Of a stretch of 64,000 bases of DNA, positions 34,001 through 42,742 are shown in pieces. Numbering within the stretch: position 1 is the first letter of the stretch; the number at the start of each line of letters is the position of its first letter. Origin of the DNA: Flavobacterium sp. BFFFF1 (GTDB taxonomy: Bacteria; Bacteroidota; Bacteroidia; Flavobacteriales; Flavobacteriaceae); the NCBI RefSeq assembly GCF_002256285.1, contig NZ_NKJE01000001.1:101851-165850 (forward strand), read 5' to 3'. The position numbers and the translations under genes are program-made. Under the pieces are notes generated by a model, which was not told where the DNA came from, did not search any database, and was given only the letters and a program-made list of their open reading frames with translations.

Positions 34001-37000
34001 ATGTTGCTCCCGGAACCGTTATTTTTAACGGAAGGACAATCTCGTAATAGTTTTCCTTAATGTCGTTTCCAAAACGCAGAAATCCTGCGAGTTGGTTATC
34101 GTAAACCGGGCTTTGGGGCGTTGGCTGAGACTCACCATGCAGGAACATTTTCAACCTTTTATATTGCCGCATGTCGACATCAATATTTTTGAAAACGCCT
34201 CGTGAATCACCGTCGAGTAAATTATTGACTCTCAGCGAAAGTGATTGCTCATTCTGGTTGATTACAGTATTATTACTGTATAGCTGCTCCCTTACTACAT
34301 TTGGAGGCGTTACGTAATTTATCGGTTCCCTGTCACCATTTTCCTGAACGTTCACTGCAAGCACATCAAAACTTGTTGGGTCATCCTCTGGATCGTCGTT
34401 ATTTGCCTCAAGTGAATTGGCGTATCTTCTCCACTCGCCCCTTACCAGATCAAGTGTGCCAAAACGCACTGTAATGGGCTGGGTAAATTTGGTCATAAAC
34501 ATACGCATGAATCGCACAGACCTAAAGTCTTCAATCGAGCCTACTTTCGGCGTAGTTCGTCCCTGGTCAATTGGAATCTTAAACTGGATCCAACGCACAG
34601 GAATGGTTTGATTCCCAGGTCCCGGTACCCTGCTATTCGTTTCAAACGCATTGGTAATATAGTTTTCGCCGGTCTGCATGTTGGGCTTAACATCGATTTT
34701 ATATTGGTAGTAGGCGTCTATGGTGCCCATGGTGTTGTCGCGATTGATGTCTTCGGCGTCCGGCAAAGTCGAGTTCCCTCTATTATTGTCCGAAACATTT
34801 ACGGGTGAGTTTTTTTCAAGTCCATTATAATTCTTATACCGCTGAAGCACATCACCGTCTGCGCTCAGGTAAAATTCATAGTTGTCGGCGGCGGGATCCT
34901 TTAACGCCCCAAATGCCGGGAACTGGTCGATTTCGCCAATATCGGTGAGTCCGTCAAAACCAACGTCCTGCACAGCACGATTGGCCTCACTGGTATCAAA
35001 AGCATAAATCAATGATTGCGACGCAGGGATGCGGCCCCATACAGAAGGCGTGGTCGCTTGTTGTGAATTGGCCTCCGGGAGTCCATTTTCATATTGTTTC
35101 CTGCCATCCTTCAGCACGTCTTCGGAAATTTCCCCAAGGTTGAAATACACTTCTCCGGTATTTGCAGGGTTCTCGCTATTTGGATCTGAAGGCGGGTAAT
35201 AAGGGTCCATCATCCAAAACTGTATATACTCTACATTACTCTGCTCAAAGTTGGTTGAACTGATCGCCCGCATGATCCCACCGAAATTATCCTGTGGATT
35301 GGGCAAGGTATTTGTCCCGTTTGCAGCAGGGTTAAAATTGTATGGTCCTCTTTCTTCAGGGTAATATGATAAATCCAGTGTGTTCAGCACATTTTGCTGC
35401 CCATCGGCAATATCCTGATTAAAAAGTTCCTGGATATACACCCTTCTGGTAGCATTAAAGGCAAGGTCTTGGTCCGTCAGCTCTCCGGGCCTGTCTGAAG
35501 TATAAAATACCGGATCAATCGTGTACCAGGACAACTTTGCACGCTTGTAACCATAATCCAAACCGGTAAGGGATTCTCCAAAATCAGGATTTGTCGCAGT
35601 ATCCTTTTTGGCAGGAACGGAGGACAGGCTCCACGCCAAAGGTGATTTCATATCAATTGTAGTTTGAGAGCCCTCGAAATCATCAACATAAATAGTGGAT
35701 TCGCCTTCAAAACGATCGGCTTTTGGAGTACCCGGTTTCAGCCAGGCCACCTCGCCGCGAAACGAGAAATTAGAAGGGACATCGGTATCGAGATTAGGCA
35801 ACTTGTTTACCAGCCTGGTTAGGAAAGGTACTTCGGTTGCAAAATTACCATTGAAACCAAAAATCGTGTTATTAACGGACTCCTGACCGTAGTTTGACTT
35901 TTGCGTAAACGGTCTTTCAGACATCTTCAGGAATGTCGCCCCTAATACAAATTTGTCAGAAAATTTATGCTCGACATTCAAGCCAAAAAACCTTCTGGTT
36001 TGCTGTCCAAAAACGGAATTATTTTCTACGGAAATGTTAATGGGCACGTTCGATGTGGCTAATGCCGGATCCAGTATTATGACGCGCCCGAGCTGATAAT
36101 TCACAGAGTAATCCAATCCTTCCTGTAACACACGCCCCCCTGCAGTAACGACGACAGATCCCCTTGGAACGTTGTAAGCCCCAATGGCTATACCGTCGCC
36201 AGCAGTGGATTTGTATTTTCCGCGCAGCTCGAATTTATTTTTTTCGCTTTCCTGCAACGCCTTTGCCTGCGTACTGCGATACATTGTACGAAACACATAC
36301 TTTCGTTGGTTTGCGTTGTAATCATCGTCGATATTGGAATCTCCATCATAATCCTCCGCTGGCGATGTCCTCAATTTGTTAAATAAGTACTCGCCAAATG
36401 GCTCAACGGTGGTAAACATAATCCTGCCGTTTTGGGAGTCAATTGTGACATTCGGAATAAAATCGAAAAAGCCGTCACCATAGGTCCCATCGCTGTTCAG
36501 CTGAGGGTCGTTTGTCGCGTTAAGGCGGTCCACGCGGAACACTTTCAAAAGAGGTGTATTGGTTACGTCAGCAGGTAATGTTGTAGTACCGACGGGCGTG
36601 ATGTAATTCAGCGGAGAGGGATCAGAATACAGGATGTTAAACCTGAAATCCTCCTGTTCCAATTGTCCGCCTGGCGCAACCTGATAAATATTCTTCATCA
36701 TCAGATTCCAGATTGGCGTCGTATAGGTAACCGGCCCGGATGGCGTATTGATTGTCTTTTCAACATTCGTCAGATTACTTTTCAGTAATTTCAGGATAAG
36801 GCTTTGTGTCACAATCGTCTGGTTCTGCGGGATTGTTCCATTTACAACTGTGGATTCCACGCCACCATTTCCGAATTCACCTACTTTATACACTTCGCCA
36901 CCAATCGTATACTCGTATGCGACAGCCAAAACCTCATCATTGGCGAGGCGTTGCTGCAAAGAGATGTATCCCAATTGGGGATTATACGTAAATTCTGTAG

Positions 37001-38384
37001 CCGTTAATTTTCGTGCATTCTCAAGTTTCACATAATCCTGTCCTTCAGAAATTTGGACTGGCGGTGCCACAGGCGGAAACGAAAACGCATCATTGTTTGT
37101 CGTGGCCACTTCCCTGACAGCGTCTTTCAAATAGCCATTTGGCGTTCCGATGGCATCCGGATTATATTTGTTGTTCCGGTTGTCTGATGGAAGGTCAATG
37201 GCCGGACCGGAAGGATTGATGGGATCCGGATTGAAAAACCCACTTGGATTGCTGATGTTGACAATCTCGGCATCTTCCTTATTCGAAACCCTGGATTCAC
37301 CCAAATCCTGAAGTGCTACGATGTTTCGAAGGTTGTTGTCCTGTGTGGTAACCCGATTTTGCTTGTTGGTGACCCAAACTTCAATCCTGGTGATTTGCAC
37401 ACGGCTGTCGATGTTTGGATAGGTTCTTAACGCAGCGTCGTACTGATTCCGGAAATATTGCGATAGGAAAAAGTGCCGGTCCGAATCGTAATCCAAGGCG
37501 AAGAGGTCAAAATCCTGTACGGTTCCACCGCCCTGCGCGACAACTGCTTTTGTTTGTGATTTCTGTTCCGAATAAACACCGGTAATCGTAGTTTTTCCAA
37601 ACTGGAACTGTGCTTTCACCCCAAATAGGCTTTGCGCTCCCTTGATTAACGTGCTGTTCAACGGCATACTGACGTTACCTACCTCAATTTTCTGCAGGAT
37701 GTCATCTTCCGTCGGCGCATATTCTAACTTAATAAGATTCTGAAACGCAAACGTAGACTGGGTATCATAATTGGCATTCACGTTTAGCCTGGTTCCTACT
37801 TTTCCCTGTAGCGCTACACTAATACGCTGTTGGAAATCAAATGTAATCGCCGAACGGTTTCGTGGCGAAAAGGCAGGGTTATCCTGCTTTGTATAACGCA
37901 CCCCGAGGTCCATTTCAACGGAACCGGTTGGCTTAACATCAATGGTATTGCTACCGAAAATGGTCTCAAAAAAACTGTTGTTTACATAGTACTTCGGAAG
38001 CAGGTCTCGTTTCGCATCCTCGCTGCCCGGCTTTTTCCCATCGATGGCATCTGCTTTTTCCTTGAAATATTTATGCATTGACTCCTTCAAAACCAGTTGT
38101 TCATACTCTTTTGGCGTAAGGATAATTGGATAAGTTACATTGAAATTACCAACATTATTGGTGTAGATGTACCGGTCAGTAACTGGATCGTAAGTGTAAG
38201 AGGCAACAATACTAGGCGGATTATTCAACTCGAGCCTGCCCGCGTTGTATCCTATCGTATCTTTTGGCTGATCTTCATCTTCTTCGTCAACCTGCGCCTG
38301 AAGACCTGGGGCTGCAAATAAAATCAGAAAAAAAACACTGACTTTCAATATGGCTTCAGAACCCTTTATGTATAATGTTTTCAA
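31053..38384 (-). CDS. sprA: Type IX secretion / gliding motility translocon protein SprA
   Basis: 2443 residues, the largest gene of the window. SprA forms the giant outer membrane beta-barrel channel of the Bacteroidetes type IX secretion system. A signal peptide (LILFAAPGLQAQ) is followed by an acidic stretch (VDEEDEDQPKD) and many barrel-strand patterns; recognisable segments include NVNANYDTQSTFAFQNLIKL, GVKAQFQFGKTTITGVYSEQ, and a C-terminus ending in the barrel strand RAGFTLRYNFGN. The length fits the family (about 2400). The start is a TTG at 38384; an in-frame stop lies two codons upstream. It is 3 nt from the ruvA stop, the ruvA-sprA order known in Flavobacterium. Confidence 0.95.
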   Translation of the reverse strand: MKTLYIKGSEAILKVSVFFLILFAAPGLQAQVDEEDEDQPKDTIGYNAGRLELNNPPSIVASYTYDPVTDRYIYTNNVGNFNVTYPIILTPKEYEQLVLKESMHKYFKEKADAIDGKKPGSEDAKRDLLPKYYVNNSFFETIFGSNTIDVKPTGSVEMDLGVRYTKQDNPAFSPRNRSAITFDFQQRISVALQGKVGTRLNVNANYDTQSTFAFQNLIKLEYAPTEDDILQKIEVGNVSMPLNSTLIKGAQSLFGVKAQFQFGKTTITGVYSEQKSQTKAVVAQGGGTVQDFDLFALDYDSDRHFFLSQYFRNQYDAALRTYPNIDSRVQITRIEVWVTNKQNRVTTQDNNLRNIVALQDLGESRVSNKEDAEIVNISNPSGFFNPDPINPSGPAIDLPSDNRNNKYNPDAIGTPNGYLKDAVREVATTNNDAFSFPPVAPPVQISEGQDYVKLENARKLTATEFTYNPQLGYISLQQRLANDEVLAVAYEYTIGGEVYKVGEFGNGGVESTVVNGTIPQNQTIVTQSLILKLLKSNLTNVEKTINTPSGPVTYTTPIWNLMMKNIYQVAPGGQLEQEDFRFNILYSDPSPLNYITPVGTTTLPADVTNTPLLKVFRVDRLNATNDPQLNSDGTYGDGFFDFIPNVTIDSQNGRIMFTTVEPFGEYLFNKLRTSPAEDYDGDSNIDDDYNANQRKYVFRTMYRSTQAKALQESEKNKFELRGKYKSTAGDGIAIGAYNVPRGSVVVTAGGRVLQEGLDYSVNYQLGRVIILDPALATSNVPINISVENNSVFGQQTRRFFGLNVEHKFSDKFVLGATFLKMSERPFTQKSNYGQESVNNTIFGFNGNFATEVPFLTRLVNKLPNLDTDVPSNFSFRGEVAWLKPGTPKADRFEGESTIYVDDFEGSQTTIDMKSPLAWSLSSVPAKKDTATNPDFGESLTGLDYGYKRAKLSWYTIDPVFYTSDRPGELTDQDLAFNATRRVYIQELFNQDIADGQQNVLNTLDLSYYPEERGPYNFNPAANGTNTLPNPQDNFGGIMRAISSTNFEQSNVEYIQFWMMDPYYPPSDPNSENPANTGEVYFNLGEISEDVLKDGRKQYENGLPEANSQQATTPSVWGRIPASQSLIYAFDTSEANRAVQDVGFDGLTDIGEIDQFPAFGALKDPAADNYEFYLSADGDVLQRYKNYNGLEKNSPVNVSDNNRGNSTLPDAEDINRDNTMGTIDAYYQYKIDVKPNMQTGENYITNAFETNSRVPGPGNQTIPVRWIQFKIPIDQGRTTPKVGSIEDFRSVRFMRMFMTKFTQPITVRFGTLDLVRGEWRRYANSLEANNDDPEDDPTSFDVLAVNVQENGDREPINYVTPPNVVREQLYSNNTVINQNEQSLSLRVNNLLDGDSRGVFKNIDVDMRQYKRLKMFLHGESQPTPQSPVYDNQLAGFLRFGNDIKENYYEIVLPLKITVPGATSVTADQIWPEENELDLKLDLLTKLKVYAMSHPEEFVNQVLTKSEEELDPSAADKPNKLTLSIKGNPNFGQVRTVMVGIKNNTLTGLNTDGTPLTPTPVTGEVWFNELRLSEMDNKGGMAAVASMDTNFADFMTLSATGKMSTIGFGALEDGANERSREDQKQYSIVTNVSLGKLLPKKWGIVLPFNYGVGEEIVKPQYDPYNRDILLDLLLNETPSVSQRNNIENRAIEYTKNTSINFIGVKKERGADQKQHIYDPENITLSHSFNETLKHDFEIEEYVDQQVRSTVDYSFNFQPKAVEPFKKTKFMSKSSYWKLLSDFNFNYLPSSLTFSSSIIRQYNRQQFRQVEGIEGIAIDPLYRRNFMFNYQYGFNYNLTKNLKINYTGASNNIVKNYFDALGRPIDAVTIYDDYWNTGQPNQHTQQLTLNYELPLNKLPFLSFIKSTYTYTGDYSWQRASEATSNFEARDGTFYNLGNTIQNNGAHRLNTTLNFELLYKYLGLTKSKTPAKGPAKNAAPPKPGQKVTNTQPVAQNERNVIVDGLIGVLTSLKNLQVNYTETSGTVLPGYLPGIGFFGTSKPTLGFVFGSQSDVRYEAAKRGWLTDYQEFNQNFTQVTSKNLDMTASMDLFPDFKIDLTGNRSYGDNFSEQFDVSADGRYNSRSPYNFGNFSISTVLIKTAFSASDENGSAIFDEFRDNRLVIARRVAARRGYDPFIVDADGYPVGFGKNSQEVLLPAFLAAYSGNKPSSVALGAFRDVPIPNWNIKYSGLMRYKFFKDRFKRFSLQHGYKASYTVNSFRSNFEYDKNPNGVDVSGNVNPKLLISNVNLVEQFNPLIKVDMEMKNSMKVTAEVKKDRALSMSFDNNLLTEVQGMDYSIGLGYRIKDVIFNSALADNPQGIIKSDINIKADLSLRDSKTIVRYLDYDNNQLAGGQNLWNLKLTADYSFSKNLTAIFFYDHSFTKAVISTAFPITNIRAGFTLRYNFGN

Positions 38385-38387
38385 GTA

Positions 38388-38969
38388 TTATAAATTTTTT
38401 AAAGCTTGTTTTATAATCGATTCCACCGTGGCATCGGGTTGATCCCGCACGATTTTATCGACAGCCCTTTCAGCCAATTTTTTGTTAAATCCTAAAACTT
38501 CCAATGCTGATAACGCCTCTTCTTTATTTGTATTGCTTTGTGAAATTGAAACTTCGTCCAAATCGTACAACTTTAACACCTTGTCTTTTAGGTCTAGAAT
38601 GGCACGTTGCGCAGTTTTCGTCCCAATGCCTTTGATCGATTGGATTGTACCCACATCACCAGAACCAATTGCGTTTACAATCTGCTTAGGCTCTAAAGAC
38701 GAAAGCATCGTCCTGGCAATGCCTGCGCCAATCCCGGAAACCGACAACAGCATTTTGAAAATCTCGCGCTCCGATTTCTGCATAAAACCAAATAAGGTGT
38801 GTGCATCCTCCTTAACTTGAAGATAGGTGTAAAGCTTAATGTTCTCAGAATCGGGAAGCAGGGAATACGTGTGAAGCGAAATGTTGATGTGATAGCCGAC
38901 GCCACCGCAGTCAATAATGACATCGGTGGGTGTTTTCTCTATCAATCTGCCTTGTATATGTGCAATCAT
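38388..38969 (-). CDS. ruvA: Holliday junction DNA helicase subunit RuvA
   Basis: 193 residues. RuvA binds the four-way junction and, with RuvB (52014-53036 in this window), drives branch migration. The OB-fold N-terminus (MIAHIQGRLIEKTPTDVIID), the two helix-hairpin-helix segments (LLSVSGIGAGIARTML, IQSIKGIGTKTAQRAILDL) and the C-terminal three-helix domain (LSALEVLGFNKKLAERAV) are all present. sprA follows by 3 nt, so sprA is probably expressed from the ruvA promoter. Confidence 0.96.
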   Translation of the reverse strand: MIAHIQGRLIEKTPTDVIIDCGGVGYHINISLHTYSLLPDSENIKLYTYLQVKEDAHTLFGFMQKSEREIFKMLLSVSGIGAGIARTMLSSLEPKQIVNAIGSGDVGTIQSIKGIGTKTAQRAILDLKDKVLKLYDLDEVSISQSNTNKEEALSALEVLGFNKKLAERAVDKIVRDQPDATVESIIKQALKNL

Positions 38970-38985
38970 CCGGATAAGTAATGCC

Positions 38986-38993
38986 CAAAAGTA
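38986..38993 (-). promoter_or_regulatory. -7 box of ruvA-sprA
   Basis: TACTTTTG on the minus strand, a TAnnTTTG match, 16 nt before the ruvA ATG at 38969. No clear -33 TTG at the expected distance. Confidence 0.5.
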
Positions 38994-39053
38994 ACAAAAA
39001 TCTTTTATTAAGCGGAATGTGAACGGCTGTACCGCAAAATTTACCGCTGAAAA

Positions 39054-41345
39054 CTACTTATTTGACAATTTTTGGCGCTTTTCCTTTTCCTGCGCATCAA
39101 CAACTGCTACTGCCGCCATATTGACCATCTCCTCTACGCTGGCGCTGATCTGAAAAATGTGGACGGGTTTATCCATGCCCAACATTATCGGACCAACGGA
39201 ATCCACATTATAAAGTTCTTTCAACAGTTTGTAAGTGATATTTGCCGCCTCCAGGTTTGGAAAAATCAATGTATTTACTTTTTTCCCTGCCAATTTTGAA
39301 AACGGGAATTTCTTACGAAGCATTTCGGCATTCAATGCAAAATCGGTCTGGATTTCACCATCCACGATCAGGTCAGGATAATATTTATGAAGATAAGCTA
39401 CGGCTTCACGCACCTTTGCGGCGCTTTCATTGGTTGACGATCCAAAATTTGAATAGGAAATCATCGCAATGACAGGCTCCATTCCGAACATCTTCACCGT
39501 CTTGGCGGTCATCAGTGCGATTTTCGCGAGGTCATCCGCGGTGGGATTGGTATTGATTGCTGTGTCAGAAAGGAACATTGGTCCACGGTTGGTCATCATC
39601 ATGTTTGTTGTCGCAAACAGAGAAATCCCAGGCGCCTTGTCAATCAGTTGCATCATCGGTTTGATAACCGAGGGGTAACTCCGGGAATAACCGGTTACAA
39701 GAGCATCAGCATCGCCTTCATTGACCATCATGGCAGCAAAATAGTTTCGCTCGCGCATCCATTTTTGGGCATCGAGCAGTTGGATCCCGCGGCGTTGTCT
39801 TGACTTCCAGAAAATTTCGGCATAACGCAGCCTGCGTTCGTCTTCTTTCTTGGTTTTAGGATCGTAGATTGGCACTTCTGCATCGAAGCCCAATTCTTCT
39901 TTCAAGGCAAGGATGACTTCCTTATTGCCCAGCAATATTGGGTAACCAATTTTTTCCTCCCATACAATCTGTGCGGCCTTCAGTACATCAATATGATCCG
40001 CTTCAGCAAACACGATGCGTTTAGGATCCATTCTGGCACGGTTGGTCAATAAACGCACCATTTTATTGTCTGAGCCGAGACGCTCCAACAATTCTTCTTC
40101 ATATTTTTCCCAATCTTCAATCGGGTGCAAGGCCACACCCGAATCCATTGCTGCTTTAGCAACGGCTGGTGCTACGGTAGAAATTAATCGGGGATCAAAT
40201 GGCTTTGGGATGATATATTCTCTTCCAAAAATCAATTTCGTTTCACCATAGGCGATGTTGACCTGTTCCGGAACAGATTCTTTTGCCAAAGCAGCAAGTG
40301 CGCGTACCGCAGCCATCTTCATTTCCTCGTTAATCTTCGTAGCCCTTACGTCAAGTGCCCCACGAAAAATGTAAGGAAATCCGAGGACGTTATTTACCTG
40401 GTTGGGATGGTCACTGCGGCCTGTTGCCATAATGATATCTTTTCGGGTATCAATGGCAAGGCTGTAATCGATTTCAGGTATGGGATTGGCCATTGCAAAT
40501 ACAATTGGATTGGGCGCCATGCCCAACAGCATCTCGGGTGAAAGGATATTTCCGGCTGAAAGGCCCAGAAAGACATCTGCTCCCTTTAATGCTTCACCAA
40601 GATCAATTCCCGGCTTGCCCTTAGCGTATTTTTGCTGTAAAGGAGAAAGATCGGTACGTTCAGACGACAGCACACCATTGACATCGAACATGATAATATT
40701 GTCAGGCTTTACGCCAAGCAATACGTATAAATTAGCACAAGCTAAAGCGGCTGAGCCTGCGCCGGAGACGACAATTTTAATGGTTTCGACATTCTTTTTT
40801 GCCAACTCCAAAGCATTGAGCAACGCGGCGGACGAAATAATTGCTGTACCATGCTGGTCGTCGTGCATGACAGGAATCTGTAATTCTTCGACAAGCCTGC
40901 GCTCAATTTCAAAAGACTCCGGCGCTTTGATGTCTTCAAGGTTGATTCCCCCAAATGTCGGCGCGATATTTTTTACGGTTTCTATAAAAGCATCAATATC
41001 TTTGGTTCCTACTTCAATATCAAAAACGTCGATATCTGCAAAGATCTTAAATAAGAGTGCCTTTCCTTCCATCACGGGCTTTGATGCTTCCGGCCCAATA
41101 TCTCCAAGGCCCAAAACGGCCGTTCCATTCGTAATTACAGCCACAAGATTTCCTTTTGCCGTATATTTATAGACGTTATTGATGTCTTTCGCAATCTCAA
41201 GGCAGGGCTCTGCTACCCCGGGAGAATAGGCCAATGATAAGTCCCGCTGGGTGGCATATTTTTTAGTGGGTACAACCTGGATTTTTCCGGGTTTCGGTTT
41301 GGCGTGGTATAATAAAGCTTCCCTGCGTTTGCTGTATTTGTTCAT
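39054..41345 (-). CDS. maeB: NADP-dependent malic enzyme with C-terminal phosphotransacetylase-like domain
   Basis: 763 residues. Decarboxylates malate to pyruvate, giving NADPH. The N-terminal malic domain is recognised by YSPGVAEPCLEIAKD and GNLVAVITNGTAVLGLGDIG, and the NAD(P)-binding part by VVSGAGSAALACANLY. From about residue 430 a phosphate-acetyltransferase-like domain begins (IVFAEADHIDVLKAAQIV, MNADDLAK-type segments such as NTNPTADDLAKIALMTAKT). This fused form usually lacks transacetylase activity and serves regulation. It has its own -7 box at 41370-41377. Confidence 0.95.
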   Translation of the reverse strand: MNKYSKRREALLYHAKPKPGKIQVVPTKKYATQRDLSLAYSPGVAEPCLEIAKDINNVYKYTAKGNLVAVITNGTAVLGLGDIGPEASKPVMEGKALLFKIFADIDVFDIEVGTKDIDAFIETVKNIAPTFGGINLEDIKAPESFEIERRLVEELQIPVMHDDQHGTAIISSAALLNALELAKKNVETIKIVVSGAGSAALACANLYVLLGVKPDNIIMFDVNGVLSSERTDLSPLQQKYAKGKPGIDLGEALKGADVFLGLSAGNILSPEMLLGMAPNPIVFAMANPIPEIDYSLAIDTRKDIIMATGRSDHPNQVNNVLGFPYIFRGALDVRATKINEEMKMAAVRALAALAKESVPEQVNIAYGETKLIFGREYIIPKPFDPRLISTVAPAVAKAAMDSGVALHPIEDWEKYEEELLERLGSDNKMVRLLTNRARMDPKRIVFAEADHIDVLKAAQIVWEEKIGYPILLGNKEVILALKEELGFDAEVPIYDPKTKKEDERRLRYAEIFWKSRQRRGIQLLDAQKWMRERNYFAAMMVNEGDADALVTGYSRSYPSVIKPMMQLIDKAPGISLFATTNMMMTNRGPMFLSDTAINTNPTADDLAKIALMTAKTVKMFGMEPVIAMISYSNFGSSTNESAAKVREAVAYLHKYYPDLIVDGEIQTDFALNAEMLRKKFPFSKLAGKKVNTLIFPNLEAANITYKLLKELYNVDSVGPIMLGMDKPVHIFQISASVEEMVNMAAVAVVDAQEKEKRQKLSNK

Positions 41346-41369
41346 TTTTGTGGTTTTTTTTCCGACTTA

Positions 41370-41377
41370 CAAAGGTA
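41370..41377 (-). promoter_or_regulatory. -7 box of the malic enzyme gene
   Basis: TACCTTTG on the minus strand, a TAnnTTTG match, 24 nt before the ATG at 41345. No clear -33 element. Confidence 0.5.
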
Positions 41378-41444
41378 TAAGTCTGGCGGTAAAAAGGAAA
41401 TTTTTAATGGGATTGTTTTGTTAAGATGTTGGTCATGAAAGTCA

Positions 41445-42551
41445 TTATTCATTTTGATGTGTCGGAATAAAAATGTCAAAAGTCGTTCCCTGACTGGGTA
41501 TTGCGGTAGCGGTAATCCGTCCGCGGTGGTTGTCTACAATTTTTTTTACGATCGTCAGACCGATTCCGGTCCCTTCAAATGCCTCACCGTCATGGACCCG
41601 TTGAAAGATTTCGAAAATTTTGTCTTTGTATATCGGATCAAAGCCCATCCCATTATCTGTAATGCTGATTTGAATATAGTCACCCAAACCAGGCAAGGCA
41701 ACCGGGCTGTTTGTTTCGTTGACGATATTACATTCGATTGTAATGTGTGGCGATCGGCTGGGTTCAGAAAATTTAATGGCGTTTGTCAAAAGGTTTTGCA
41801 TCAATTGCCTGAATTGAAAAGGAATGATGCATACTTCACACAGTCTACTGAATTCAATAGTGGCGTTTTTCTGCTGAATATCTTCTTTCAGCGAGGCCAT
41901 CACTTCCCTGATAATTTTAGTAAGGTCGGTATTTTCAAATTTCCGCTCAGAGGCGGTGGTTCGCGAGTAGGCCAGTAAATCGTTGATCAGGGTTTGCATG
42001 TGCAGGGCTGAAAGCTGCATGCGCTCAAAATAATATTTGCCTTTTGCGGAAAGGTTTTCATAATCGCCTGTGAGCACGCGGTCTGAGAAAGACTGTATCT
42101 TTCGTAAAGGTTCCTGCAGGTCATGACTTGAAATGAAAGTAAAGGATTCGAGTTCCTTATTGGCAATTAGCAGTTCTGCGGCACGCTTCTCTTTCTCGAC
42201 ATTCTGAAATGCAAGCTCTTCATTGGCAACCAGCAATTCTGCAGCACGTTGTTCCTTTTCACGATTTTGGAAAGCCAATTCTGTATTGGCGATGACCAAT
42301 TCGGCAGCACGTTTTTCCTTCTGCTCGTTTTGAAACGTCAGTTCACGGTTTGCAATCGCCAATTCGGCGGCACGATTCCCTTTCTCCTCGATTTGAAACG
42401 CCAATTCCCGATTAACAGCAAATAGCTCTGCTGTGAGTTTTTCCTTTTCTTCATTTTGGAAAGCCAATTCGCGGTTGGCAATGATTAACGCAGCATGATC
42501 ATCGAGCCGGTCGGCGGAAACGTTTTGATGATCTTCCGGTTTCTTTCTCAT
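41445..42551 (-). CDS. Soluble histidine kinase with a 21-residue repeated coiled coil
   Basis: 368 residues and no membrane segment or recognisable sensor domain. Residues 22-126 are five copies of a 21-residue (three-heptad) repeat with core ANRELAFQNEEKEKRAAEL, predicted to form one continuous coiled coil. The kinase follows: H-box SSHDLQEPLRKI with the phospho-accepting His at about 143, N-box LLTNAIKFS, G1 DNGMGFDP and G2 GTGIGLTIV. No response regulator gene is adjacent. It lies downstream of the sucrose-type locus on the same strand, 190 bp away, so membership in that operon is doubtful. Confidence 0.9.
   Translation of the reverse strand: MRKKPEDHQNVSADRLDDHAALIIANRELAFQNEEKEKLTAELFAVNRELAFQIEEKGNRAAELAIANRELTFQNEQKEKRAAELVIANTELAFQNREKEQRAAELLVANEELAFQNVEKEKRAAELLIANKELESFTFISSHDLQEPLRKIQSFSDRVLTGDYENLSAKGKYYFERMQLSALHMQTLINDLLAYSRTTASERKFENTDLTKIIREVMASLKEDIQQKNATIEFSRLCEVCIIPFQFRQLMQNLLTNAIKFSEPSRSPHITIECNIVNETNSPVALPGLGDYIQISITDNGMGFDPIYKDKIFEIFQRVHDGEAFEGTGIGLTIVKKIVDNHRGRITATAIPSQGTTFDIFIPTHQNE
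42174..42488 (-). repeat. Tandem 63-bp repeat in the histidine kinase gene
   Basis: Five consecutive 63-bp units encoding the 21-residue coiled-coil repeat (residues 22-126). A sixth unit begins and merges into the dimerisation helix before the H-box. Units differ at several positions at the protein level, so the array is not a very recent duplication. Confidence 0.85.
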
Positions 42552-42742
42552 GACTATTGTAATTGCTTACAAGGTAGTGCTTTTATCACCGATAGTCTGA
42601 AATAGATTCATTTTAACCCGCTATTGTCCTTTATGGTATCGCAATATCGCTATCCCTATGGGATAAACTGCATACAATTTCACAACAGTCTCATCAATAT
42701 CAATCGAATTGTACTGCTTTTACTGAAAAGTCTGATTGGAGA

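Noticed and set aside
31053..38384. Possibility that sprA is broken or fused
   Set aside because: The frame is continuous over 2443 codons, with a signal peptide at the start and a barrel-type terminal strand at the end; length fits the family.
40480..41172. 230-codon open frame on the plus strand inside the malic enzyme gene
   Set aside because: It is antisense to a well-supported gene with clear domain motifs and shows no protein features of its own; it arises from the codon usage of the real gene.
42651..42665. Short palindrome TATCCC-TAT-GGGATA between fructokinase and histidine kinase genes
   Set aside because: Too short and without a T run or neighbouring motif; could be chance in a 190-bp gap.
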